Shown here: in pieces, positions 8,058 to 15,252 of the stretch
How positions within the stretch are numbered: the first letter of the stretch is position 1
How the letters are laid out: the number at the start of each line of letters is the position of its first letter
Assembly (NCBI GenBank): GCA_002050275.1
Contig: MWTB01000002.1
Coordinates: 289,176 to 353,175, forward strand
Reading direction: 5' to 3'
Length of the DNA stretch: 64,000 nt
Origin: Anaerolineae bacterium UTCFX1
GTDB lineage: Bacteria; Chloroflexota; Anaerolineae; Anaerolineales; Villigracilaceae
The notes under the pieces: generated by a model
The model's input: the letters and a program-made list of their open reading frames with translations, nothing else
The model's database searches: none
Told to the model about the DNA's origin: nothing
Position numbers and translations under genes: made by a program

Positions 8058-8996
8058 TTATGCCGCCTTTCTTTGCAGGAGAGTGTATGCTGACTTGAGG
8101 ACTTGCAGGATGTTTTCATATTCCACTTCTTCAAAAGGTGAATTGGCGACGAACGAGATCATGCCGCCTTCTGTGCTGAACTGGCTGATGGTAAATTTGC
8201 CGATGTTGAGTCCTTGCTTGAATTCGGCGCTGGTATTGGAAATTTTATACACTTCGGGGTTCGGCACAATGCGGACCTTGAGATCGTGCGCTGTGCCTTT
8301 GAATTTTTCTGGCTTGCTCTTCATCTTGCCGCTGATGCGACTGCGCTTCCAATACGATTTCCGCTTCTTCGATTTTTGTATCCCTGAAACGCGCAGGACA
8401 CTTCCATCATAGAGTTTGGCTTTGAGCGCGAGCCACTCGTCGCGGAAGTATTCGGTTGTGCGCCCTTGCGCGTCGTTGGCAGAGCGAGCCACTTTGGTGG
8501 GGAGCAGGGAACCTGTCAGGTCGAGATGGCCCAAGTAGGTCGAGTCAGGCTTGAGGTCGTCGCGAAGCGTGAAGAGGATGTCGCGCGTCCCGTTGTAGCG
8601 AGTCGAGAAGTCGTATGAATCGCTCTTCCGCAAGCCGCGCGCCATCACGATCGCGGCGATCCACAACGCGACTCCGCCGCCCGTGAAGACGAACGAAAAA
8701 TATCCGAGCAAAGACAGGATGACGTCAATCAGCATCAAGGCGACGCCCGCAAAGAAGATCAGCATGGGAATCCAGCGCCATTTGTCGCCCGCCTTTTCGG
8801 TTTTGTTCACGTCGAGGCGAAGTTTGTTCATCCCTTGAATAATAGCCGCGGGTTTGTCGGCGAGCGAGATATACACGGGCAGGAGTTGTTTCTTGCCGAG
8901 CGAAGTTGTTTCGTTCACACGCTTGCGCGCGGTGTTAAATAAATAGAAGAACACGATCAGGACAACGATGAATCCCCCGCAGAAGATGAGTTCCAT
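8058..8996 (-). CDS. Three-helix membrane protein, unknown function
   Basis: This 312-residue protein has an N-terminal helix (about residues 3-20), a pair of membrane helices around 73-118, and a C-terminal cytoplasmic region that is first basic (IQKSKKRKSYWKRS) and then folded (FTISQFSTEGGMISFV). It is preceded by AAAGGAG and directly followed by the beta-propeller gene, which suggests the two proteins work together. The peptide GKFTISQFSTEG resembles GTYTISQFDADG in the decayed gene at 12931-13293. I do not recognise the family. Confidence 0.65.
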   Translation of the reverse strand: MELIFCGGFIVVLIVFFYLFNTARKRVNETTSLGKKQLLPVYISLADKPAAIIQGMNKLRLDVNKTEKAGDKWRWIPMLIFFAGVALMLIDVILSLLGYFSFVFTGGGVALWIAAIVMARGLRKSDSYDFSTRYNGTRDILFTLRDDLKPDSTYLGHLDLTGSLLPTKVARSANDAQGRTTEYFRDEWLALKAKLYDGSVLRVSGIQKSKKRKSYWKRSRISGKMKSKPEKFKGTAHDLKVRIVPNPEVYKISNTSAEFKQGLNIGKFTISQFSTEGGMISFVANSPFEEVEYENILQVLKSAYTLLQRKAA

Positions 8997-9017
8997 GAAT
9001 ACTCCTTTGAAAATCTC

Positions 9018-9032
9018 CGCTTATAATAAGCG
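9018..9032. promoter_or_regulatory. Palindrome with -10-like boxes in a 38-base divergent intergenic region
   Basis: CGCTTA and TAAGCG flank a central TAA. The plus strand reads TATAAT (9022-9027) seven bases before the ATG of the glycosyltransferase at 9035; the minus strand reads TATTAT. There is no Shine-Dalgarno before 9035, so a leaderless transcript is likely. No convincing -35 element is visible on either strand. The symmetry would suit an operator. Confidence 0.5.
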
Positions 9033-9034
9033 CA

Positions 9035-10210
9035 ATGTCTCGCGTTCTCTATACTGCCTTCGATGTTGTGCCAAGCCCGAAAGGCGCGTCCACACATATT
9101 TTGCATAACATTCGCGGGCTAGTCAATGGGCAATTTGATGTCCATTTGGTTACGCCCAACGACGGCGTGCTTCCAACTGAAGATACGATCGAAGGAGCGC
9201 GGGTCACTCGCATCTCGCAAGACCTCTCGCAAAATTTTCTGGCGCGCGCGAGTCATTTCGGGAAAGCGGTTCTCAATCACATCATCTTATATCACGAGTA
9301 CGACGTTGTTCATTATCGAAACATTTGGGATGGGCTTGCCATTGCGCAGAACAAAAAACGCTTCGGCTATAAAACTCTCTTCGAGGTCAACGGGCTTCCC
9401 TCCATCGAACTCAAATATCACTATCCTGGAATTGATTCGGAATTGCTCGCAAAGATCAAAGAGCAAGAGATTGCGACTCTTCATCTTTCAGATGCGATCA
9501 TCTGTCCCTCGAACGTGACGCGCGATTACATTGCCTCGCTCGGACTCCCCTTGAAGCTGGTCACAGTCATCCCAAACGGAGTTAGCCCTTCGGACTTTTC
9601 CGCCTCGCCGTTGCCCAGCCGCGCGGATCGAATCCCCACGTTGTTGTACATCGGCACCCTCGCCGATTGGCAGGGACTCGAGGTTGTCGTCAAAGCGTTG
9701 CCTAAAATACTCGAACAGCGAGCAGTGCGACTCCACATCGTCGGGCGCGGACGTTCACGCCAGAGAAAATTCTTGGCGAAGCAGATCCGCAAATTGGGCG
9801 TGGAAGAGAGCGTGATCGTCCAGCCTGCCGTGCCGCATCACGAAATCCCCGCGCTCATCGCCAGCGCGGACATTTGCGTCGCGCCGCTGGGATTCAACGA
9901 CCGCAACGTCACGCAAGGCGCGTGTCCGATCAAGGTATTGGAGTACATGGCGGGCGGACGTCCGCTGTTGGCGTCGAACCTGCCCATCGTCCGCGAACTC
10001 GCCCGCGAAGACGTGGACGCGCTGTTGTTTTCCCCCAATGACCCCGAAGATTTTGCTAAACAAGCGCTGTTGTTGTTGAACGACTTTGACTTATCGAAAC
10101 GGCTAGCCGACTCCGCCTCCGAACGCGCGTTGACGAAATTCACATGGCACGAGTCGCAGAAGAAGTTGGTGAAAGTTTATGGGAAATTGTTGAGCGCCCC
10201 TAACCGTTGA
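9035..10210 (+). CDS. GT4-family glycosyltransferase
   Basis: This is a 391-residue retaining glycosyltransferase with two Rossmann domains (GT-B). The N-terminal domain has the GASTHILHNIRGL acceptor-side glycine/His segment. The C-terminal domain has the nucleotide-sugar-binding features PTLLYIGTLADWQG, RLHIVGRGRSRQR and the region around APLGFNDRNVTQG and CPIKVLEYMAGGRPLLAS, where the usual E-x7-E motif lies. It probably adds a sugar to a lipid-linked or cell-surface glycan; the substrate is unknown. Its 3' end overlaps the convergent GT4 gene by 34 bases. Confidence 0.88.
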   Translation: MSRVLYTAFDVVPSPKGASTHILHNIRGLVNGQFDVHLVTPNDGVLPTEDTIEGARVTRISQDLSQNFLARASHFGKAVLNHIILYHEYDVVHYRNIWDGLAIAQNKKRFGYKTLFEVNGLPSIELKYHYPGIDSELLAKIKEQEIATLHLSDAIICPSNVTRDYIASLGLPLKLVTVIPNGVSPSDFSASPLPSRADRIPTLLYIGTLADWQGLEVVVKALPKILEQRAVRLHIVGRGRSRQRKFLAKQIRKLGVEESVIVQPAVPHHEIPALIASADICVAPLGFNDRNVTQGACPIKVLEYMAGGRPLLASNLPIVRELAREDVDALLFSPNDPEDFAKQALLLLNDFDLSKRLADSASERALTKFTWHESQKKLVKVYGKLLSAPNR

Positions 10211-11457
10211 TAAATTTTTAAATTTGCTTCCAGCTCTTTTTGCGGCGAGAACCGCTCAATGACCAGCGCGCGTCCGTTAGCGCCTAGTTGCGCGCGCAAC
10301 CCCGAATCCTCTAACAGAACCAGAACTTTTGCCGCTAACATCTCGCTGTCGTTGACTGCGGCGAATACGCCGTTAACGCCGTCTTCGATAATATCTTTGG
10401 CGCCGCCAACTGGCGTGACGACGACGGCGCGCTCGCATGCCAGCGCTTCGAGTAGGGCGTTCGGCATTCCATCTCGCACGGAAGGGTGAACGAATACATC
10501 CATTAACGAGTAATAAGCCGGCAGATCGGCGGGAGGAATATAACCTGTTTCAACGATCGTAGAGTGCGGGATTGATGCGCATAACGTATCGAAAAGCAGG
10601 CGATCTTCTCCGCGACGAACTTCTCCAACGATCAGTAACGCAGATGGGTGTCGTTGATTGATTTGCGCGTAGCCATTCAGGAGCGCGCGTAAACCTTTTT
10701 TCTCGCGCAGTTCGCCGACGAAACCGATCACAGGAGTTGTGTCACTCTGAGGGAGCGTAGCGACCGAAGAGTCTTGCGCAACGTGCGAGAGATTCTCACC
10801 TGCACTTGCGCCAGGTGCAAGTGTCGCTTCGCTCACATCGTCCCGATGCTTTTTCGGGAGAATGACATTGGACTGAAGTCCCAGCGATTTGGCTAGTCCT
10901 TCATTTCTTTTCATCGGCTTGAAATGGTTTGTGTCCACGCCGTTTGGAATCAAAACGATCTCGCGGTCAAAAAATGCTTTCGCTTTGCGAATTGATTCTT
11001 TTGCATTGGCAGTGACTACATTCGCATTTTGCAATGCGAACATCGTGTGAGAGAATCTTGCGGGGTCGAATGCGGCGCGGTCTACGTCGTTGCCGCGAAT
11101 GGAGACAACGCTTGGGATGTTCAAGTATCGTCCAGCAAGCGTGGCGATGAATCCCGCTTGCGTGAGGAAGTAGGCGTGAAGAACGTCGAAGGGTTCGCGG
11201 GCGTGTTCTTCGACGATGAGGTCAAACCAATCAACGAGCGTGTCGTCTGCGCGTTTGTGGGCGCCGAAGCGTGTGACGATCGCTCCGCTCGAAGTGAGAG
11301 TCCGCTGTTCGGAGGGGGGCAGGCTGCCCGTCGGAGAAAAGACACGGACCGCATCCGCGTATCCAGCAGAAGATAGCAGACGCGCGAGTCGCTCGGACGA
11401 GATTGCCAGTCCGCCGATGTCGGGTGTATACTTTTCAGTGAGGAGAGCGATTTTCAT
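10177..11457 (-). CDS. GT4-family glycosyltransferase carrying a repeat-encoded insert
   Basis: This 426-residue GT-B enzyme has an N-terminal MKIALLTEKYTPDIGG loop, NGVDTNHF before the linker, and the C-terminal domain with PVIGFVGELREKKG and NALLEALACERAVV (E-x7-E region). Between these domains, about residues 197-239 are encoded by a palindromic repeat (10740-10867). The encoded peptide (for example KKHRDDVSEATLAPG) has no counterpart in usual GT4 enzymes, yet the frame stays open. The start MKIALL is preferred on family grounds. A start three codons upstream (11466) is possible, and neither has a Shine-Dalgarno. The chosen ATG overlaps the ATG of the divergent zinc-finger gene in a single CATG. 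Confidence 0.85.
   Translation of the reverse strand: MKIALLTEKYTPDIGGLAISSERLARLLSSAGYADAVRVFSPTGSLPPSEQRTLTSSGAIVTRFGAHKRADDTLVDWFDLIVEEHAREPFDVLHAYFLTQAGFIATLAGRYLNIPSVVSIRGNDVDRAAFDPARFSHTMFALQNANVVTANAKESIRKAKAFFDREIVLIPNGVDTNHFKPMKRNEGLAKSLGLQSNVILPKKHRDDVSEATLAPGASAGENLSHVAQDSSVATLPQSDTTPVIGFVGELREKKGLRALLNGYAQINQRHPSALLIVGEVRRGEDRLLFDTLCASIPHSTIVETGYIPPADLPAYYSLMDVFVHPSVRDGMPNALLEALACERAVVVTPVGGAKDIIEDGVNGVFAAVNDSEMLAAKVLVLLEDSGLRAQLGANGRALVIERFSPQKELEANLKIYQRLGALNNFP
10740..10867. repeat. Palindromic REP/MITE-like repeat inside a glycosyltransferase gene
   Basis: The 128-base element begins TGTCACTCTGAGGG and ends GGGAGAATGACA, so its ends form short inverted repeats (TGTCAYT). Inside are GCGTAGCGAC with the near-complement GTCGCTTCGC, a hairpin CTTGCGCAACGTGCGAG, and two interlocked pairs, CACCTG/CAGGTG and CACTTG/CAAGTG. 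It is read through in frame and adds about 43 codons at the interdomain linker of the GT4 enzyme. Confidence 0.75.
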
Positions 11458-11749
11458 GGCAGACACATCCGCAGTGCAATGTGAAATGGTGATCGGTTAT
11501 CTGGCGCCGCATCGTTGCGATAACCCGTCGTTGGGGAAGTGTATCAAATGCGGGCGCGGATTTTGCGACGAGCATACGAATAATACGCGCGAGGGGCGAG
11601 TGTGTCTCGCGTGCCAGCAGGGACTCGATATGCCTGTGGCTCTGCCCATCGCCGCCGCGACGTTTACCGCCGCTGATTTGCATACGTTCAATCAAGCCAG
11701 CGCGTGGGATGACGATGACCGCGCGGATATGTTCTCTGATTTAAGTTAA
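11456..11749 (+). CDS. Small Cys-rich zinc-binding protein
   Basis: This 97-residue protein has a compact metal-binding domain at about residues 9-55. Ligand pairs are HRCDN, CIKCGRGFCDEH and CLAC, a B-box-like spacing of Cys and His likely to bind two zinc ions. The C-terminal 40 residues are acidic and probably disordered (WDDDDRADMF). The start is set by AGGAGAG upstream and by the first metal ligand; the frame extends further upstream only as a shadow of the opposing glycosyltransferase. A protein-protein adaptor role is plausible but unproven. Confidence 0.7.
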   Translation: MADTSAVQCEMVIGYLAPHRCDNPSLGKCIKCGRGFCDEHTNNTREGRVCLACQQGLDMPVALPIAAATFTAADLHTFNQASAWDDDDRADMFSDLS

Positions 11750-11759
11750 AACCTTTTGG

Positions 11760-11825
11760 ACCGCTAAGTGCGCGAAGGTCGCTAAGATTTTTTATTTTCT
11801 TTGCGTTCTTTGCGTGCTTCGCGGT
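11760..11825. repeat. Imperfect hairpin repeat between convergent genes
   Basis: ACCGCTAAGTGCGCGAAGG on the left is a diverged inverted copy of CTTTGCGTGCTTCGCGGT on the right. The loop is T-rich (ATTTTTTATTTTC). It resembles the common short intergenic TTTGCG repeat type and could act as a weak terminator for the small zinc protein or the radical SAM gene. Confidence 0.5.
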
Positions 11826-11839
11826 TAATGCCTTTGGGA

Positions 11840-12904
11840 TTAATACGGTCCGATCGTTTCCCAAATCTTTTTATTCTCCACAATAAAATCATCGCAGCGT
11901 TGACATGGCTTGAGCGCGGGCGGGTGCATGTTCAAGCGGATCTGACGATACGCCGCGCCTTCCCAAATTTCTGTGAACGATTGTTTGCGCACATCGCCGA
12001 GCGGCTTGATCTGTTCGCGTGTCATGCAACAGACGTAGACGAGTCCGTTGAAGTCAATGAGACTGTGCGTCCACGGTGCGTAACAAGGAAGTTTGTTGTA
12101 GTAGCCGAACGCGTATCGCCCCGCGCGTCCCAAGCGGACCTCGGAGTCGTCTCGTCCAAAGGGGAACGCATCTTCATCTGCGATATTGATTCCCAATTCT
12201 TGCGCGCGCTGTTCGATGATCGGCGCGATCTCGGAGTTGTACAGCGCGATGTCTTTCTTTCGCATGGACAAATGCTCGCCGCAGTGATCGTCAACAGGGA
12301 TTAAGTTGATCCCATCCGCGCCGAGTTCGTGCGCAAGATCGGGAAGCGTGGCAAGCGTCTGATAATTGGATCTCCCAACGACGGTATTGATGCGGACGGT
12401 CAGTTTTCCTTTGTGTGAATATTTGTTGAATAAAGAGACCGCCTTCGTCGTCTGCTTGAACGAACCTTCGACGCCGCGAATTTTTTCGTGCATCTTACGG
12501 AGTGGCGAGTCAATCGAAACGTTCACGCCGCGCAGACCCGCTTCGACGAGTCGCTTGGCTTTGACCTTGTCAATCAGCGTGCCATTGGTCGTGAGCGTGA
12601 CGCGCATCCCAAGTTGAGTCGCGTGTTCCACCAAGTTGGGCAGTTGCGGACGTAGCATCGGCTCGCCGCCTGAAAAGTGGATCTTCTTGCATCCGAGTTC
12701 GGCAAGTTCCGAAATAATTTCGTGGAAGCGATTCATCGAGATGGGCGGCTCGCGCGTCTCGCGCCAGTGCTTGCACATCTCGCACTTGAGGTTGCATCCA
12801 TAGTTGACTTTGATCTTGACGTAGATGGGCTTGTACGCGCGCGCATGAAGGACGGCTTGACGTAGTTCGTCTTTTTCTTCAGCGATTTGGGAGAGGTTAT
12901 ACAT
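11840..12904 (-). CDS. Radical SAM/SPASM-domain protein
   Basis: This 354-residue enzyme has a radical SAM core. The CxxxCxxC cluster motif is CNLKCEMC (about residues 36-43). It is followed by KIHFSGGEPMLRPQL (the SAM-binding GGE motif) and the usual TIM-barrel strands. The C-terminal SPASM-type domain has CYAPWTH, VCCMT and CQRC, which should hold at least one further Fe-S cluster. Such proteins modify peptides or act as heme- or cofactor-related maturases. No substrate peptide gene is visible nearby, so the reaction is unknown. Its neighbours are glycosyltransferases and a zinc protein. Confidence 0.87.
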   Translation of the reverse strand: MYNLSQIAEEKDELRQAVLHARAYKPIYVKIKVNYGCNLKCEMCKHWRETREPPISMNRFHEIISELAELGCKKIHFSGGEPMLRPQLPNLVEHATQLGMRVTLTTNGTLIDKVKAKRLVEAGLRGVNVSIDSPLRKMHEKIRGVEGSFKQTTKAVSLFNKYSHKGKLTVRINTVVGRSNYQTLATLPDLAHELGADGINLIPVDDHCGEHLSMRKKDIALYNSEIAPIIEQRAQELGINIADEDAFPFGRDDSEVRLGRAGRYAFGYYNKLPCYAPWTHSLIDFNGLVYVCCMTREQIKPLGDVRKQSFTEIWEGAAYRQIRLNMHPPALKPCQRCDDFIVENKKIWETIGPY

Positions 12905-12930
12905 GAGTTACGCTAGAATTCCAACGACTC

Positions 12931-13293
12931 TTACGCGGACAACTCTAACAAGAAGCGCCTGAAGAAGGAACGAGTTTGAATTCGCGCTTTATGAGAATCG
13001 GCGCCCTCCAGTGAAAGGAGAAGCTTGCCATCTGCGTCGAATTGGCTGATCGTGTAGGTTCCGACGACATTATGATCTTCTGCTCCATTAGGGAAATAAT
13101 GATACGTCCATTGACCCTGCTCAGCCGATTAAAAGGTGAGCTTCCAGGCAAATGCGGTCGTTGCCGTTGTGGCATTTATCTCAAACGCTGCTATTATACT
13201 GCACGCGTTGCCTTCAATTGTCTCGCTGCTCAATTTCATGATTTGCTCGATGACGAACGCCTTTACCGCTCTGGCGCAGTATCCTGTCTGAAC
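12931..13293 (-). pseudogene. Decayed gene with in-frame stop
   Basis: The 470-base gap between the radical SAM gene and the next plus-strand gene holds a protein-like minus-strand frame from 13293 to the stop at 12931-12933. It is broken by one TAA at 13129-13131. The two parts read AFVIEQIMKLSSETIEG... and ...GQWTYHYFPNGAEDHNVVG followed by TYTISQFDADGKLLLSLEG. The second part resembles FTISQFSTEGGMISFV in the intact protein at 8058-8996. There is no good start codon at the 5' end. A truncated, stop-containing relative of that family is the best reading; sequencing error at the stop cannot be excluded. Confidence 0.4.
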
Positions 13294-13319
13294 TTAATTC
13301 CAAGCCTAAGATTTGCGCC

Positions 13320-13347
13320 TTGAGTTTTTGGAGAAAAAGCCTACAAT
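13320..13347 (+). promoter_or_regulatory. Promoter of the zinc-ribbon/NHL gene
   Basis: TTGAGT (13320-13325) and TACAAT (13342-13347) are 16 bases apart. AAAGGG precedes the ATG at 13377. Confidence 0.6.
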
Positions 13348-13376
13348 AGGCAATCAACTTTTTAAAGGGATAAACT

Positions 13377-14768
13377 ATGAATGATACTTTTAATTGCCCT
13401 ACTTGCGGCGCGCCCTTAGACTATAAAGGCTCCGATCCCATTATTCGCTGTCCGTATTGCAACAGCTCGGTGATTGTGCCAGAAAATCTGCGCGGACGTC
13501 CAAAGTTTTCGACGGAACGCAGTGATTTTACGTTTGGCAAATTGGATATGAACGGCTTGATCAAACAGGCGCGGCGCATCAATGAGGTGAAAGAACTGGC
13601 GAAAGCCGGCAAAATTCAACAAGCTGTTTCCCTCTACCGTGAGATCAGCGGTTCGGACGAAGCCGCCGCGCAAGAAGCGGTAGCGCGTTTGGCGGCTGGC
13701 CAACCGCTTGTTTTAAGCGGAACTTCAACGCTGGACGCGTCGTCCGCTGCGTGGACAAGCGACTCGATTGTTGAGATAACGCGATCGCCTACCGCGGGCA
13801 AAACTGGCGCAGGCGTGTTAGGTTGGATTATCGCAATTATCGTTTTTGTCGCGATCGCCGGGGCTGTCATCCCCGCATTAGCTGCCTTTGGAGGCGTAGC
13901 GATGATCATGAGGGAATTCAATATGCCCGTAAACGTTAACATTCCCGCGATTTCACTTCCTATGAGTTTTGCTTCGCGCGAACTTTCATTCGGAGGCGAG
14001 GGTAGCGGCGCAGGTTTATTCGACGATCCGCGTGCGATAGCGGTCAACCCGACGAATGGTGAAATTTATGCGGCTGGTTATTCCGATGGGCGCGTGCAGG
14101 TTTTTGGCGTGGATGGGGCGTTTATTACTCAGTGGACCATTTCTGCGGAGAAGGGCAATAAGCCGTATTTTGACGATATGGCAGTTGCGCGCGATGGCGC
14201 AGTTTACATCCCCGTTTTTGGCGTATTGCAGAAATACGATAGCCGCGGCGCGCTGTTGAAAGTAATTAAACTTGATGGCGCCTATATTGAAAATCTTGAT
14301 ATCGGCGCCGATGGAACGCTGGTGGCGGTCGCTAACGGCGAAGACATTTTATGGTTAACGCCCGAAGGGGAACTGCTTCGGCGCGTGGATGCGGCTGTTT
14401 CTTCTATTTCTGACGATTCTGAACTAGACGCTAAAGTAGCCGTAGATGGCTTAGGCAAGGTCTATATGTTGGGCGCGTTCAATAACGCCGTTTTTGTGTA
14501 CAGTCCTGAAGGCAGATATCTTAACCGCTTCGGCGGCGACGGCGATGAAAGCGGTCAATTTCGCGCGCCGATGGCGATTGAAGTGGATGGGAAGGGTCGC
14601 GTTTTTGTCAGCGATATTAAAGGCGTGCAAGTCTTCGACGGCAACGGGCGCTACCTGAATGTGGTCAAAATATCAGGCGTAGCCTTTGGCATTGCGTTCG
14701 ACGATCAGGGCAAGCTATATGCGACAACTAACAGCGGTAAGGTTGAGAAATACGACATTAAAGAGTAA
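13377..14768 (+). CDS. Zinc-ribbon, membrane-anchored NHL-type beta-propeller protein
   Basis: This 463-residue protein starts with a zinc ribbon (CPTCGAPL, then CPYCNSS, residues 7-30). A helical linker and one membrane segment (about 143-180) follow. The C-terminal extracytoplasmic propeller has NHL-like repeats such as DDPRAIAVNPTNGEIYAAG, GQFRAPMAIEVDGKGRVFV and ISGVAFGIAFDDQGKLYA. The cytoplasmic ribbon and outer propeller suggest a sensor or scaffold; this is inference. The architecture is related in concept, with domain order reversed, to the protein at 6495-8057. It has its own promoter and a strong terminator. Confidence 0.78.
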   Translation: MNDTFNCPTCGAPLDYKGSDPIIRCPYCNSSVIVPENLRGRPKFSTERSDFTFGKLDMNGLIKQARRINEVKELAKAGKIQQAVSLYREISGSDEAAAQEAVARLAAGQPLVLSGTSTLDASSAAWTSDSIVEITRSPTAGKTGAGVLGWIIAIIVFVAIAGAVIPALAAFGGVAMIMREFNMPVNVNIPAISLPMSFASRELSFGGEGSGAGLFDDPRAIAVNPTNGEIYAAGYSDGRVQVFGVDGAFITQWTISAEKGNKPYFDDMAVARDGAVYIPVFGVLQKYDSRGALLKVIKLDGAYIENLDIGADGTLVAVANGEDILWLTPEGELLRRVDAAVSSISDDSELDAKVAVDGLGKVYMLGAFNNAVFVYSPEGRYLNRFGGDGDESGQFRAPMAIEVDGKGRVFVSDIKGVQVFDGNGRYLNVVKISGVAFGIAFDDQGKLYATTNSGKVEKYDIKE

Positions 14769-14781
14769 CAGACTAAGCAAT

Positions 14782-14816
14782 AAAAAAGCAGTCGTTCGTA
14801 AACGACTGCTTTTTTT
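14782..14816. terminator. Bidirectional terminator
   Basis: A 10-bp perfect stem AGCAGTCGTT / AACGACTGCT (14787-14796 and 14801-14810) with a 4-base loop is flanked by A6 and T7. It serves the NHL gene on the plus strand and the small gene ending at 14827 on the minus strand. Confidence 0.95.
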
Positions 14817-14826
14817 GATAAATAAA

Positions 14827-15057
14827 CTATTTGCGCCAGTAATTGTTCGCCGCTGCGACGGTCTGAAAATTGATCGCGATCACTTGCGAGGCGGCGGTCA
14901 ACGAATCGGCGGAATTGGCGTAATCGGGGCGAAGCTTCTTGAGGACTTCGACGTCCGGTTGCGTATATTTGACTCCGCGACGACTGAGCGTAATTGCCAA
15001 CTCGAACCCTTCCTGCGGTGTTCCGGTGATTAATGAAGTAAGCCAAGCGTCTGCCAT
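14827..15057 (-). CDS. Small conserved-looking protein, unknown function
   Basis: This 76-residue protein is supported by AAAGGAG eight bases before the ATG and by the terminator just after its stop. It is predicted to be mostly helical and soluble (MADAWLTSLITGTPQEG, then YTQPDVEVLKKLRPDYAN), with no signal or metal motif. I do not recognise it. The good Shine-Dalgarno and isolated single-gene layout argue for a real, translated gene. Confidence 0.6.
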   Translation of the reverse strand: MADAWLTSLITGTPQEGFELAITLSRRGVKYTQPDVEVLKKLRPDYANSADSLTAASQVIAINFQTVAAANNYWRK

Positions 15058-15252
15058 TGTAATAACTCCTTTAATTGAATTTGAAATGGATACATACGTT
15101 TACTGGATGTTTTGAAATAGTTATTTATTACGCGAGAAAGCAGTTTACGCTGATTTTCATTGCAACTCCCGCTGGGGCGCGGTTGAGAGGCGGGCTCCGG
15201 GGTACAATTGGCGATAATCGCTGAAACAGGGCGAATAATATCTAATCGAGGG

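Noticed and set aside
13042..13323. A 93-residue plus-strand open frame in the gap before the zinc-ribbon/NHL gene
   Set aside because: It lacks a Shine-Dalgarno and overlaps the protein-like minus-strand remnant, which reads more like a real (decayed) protein.
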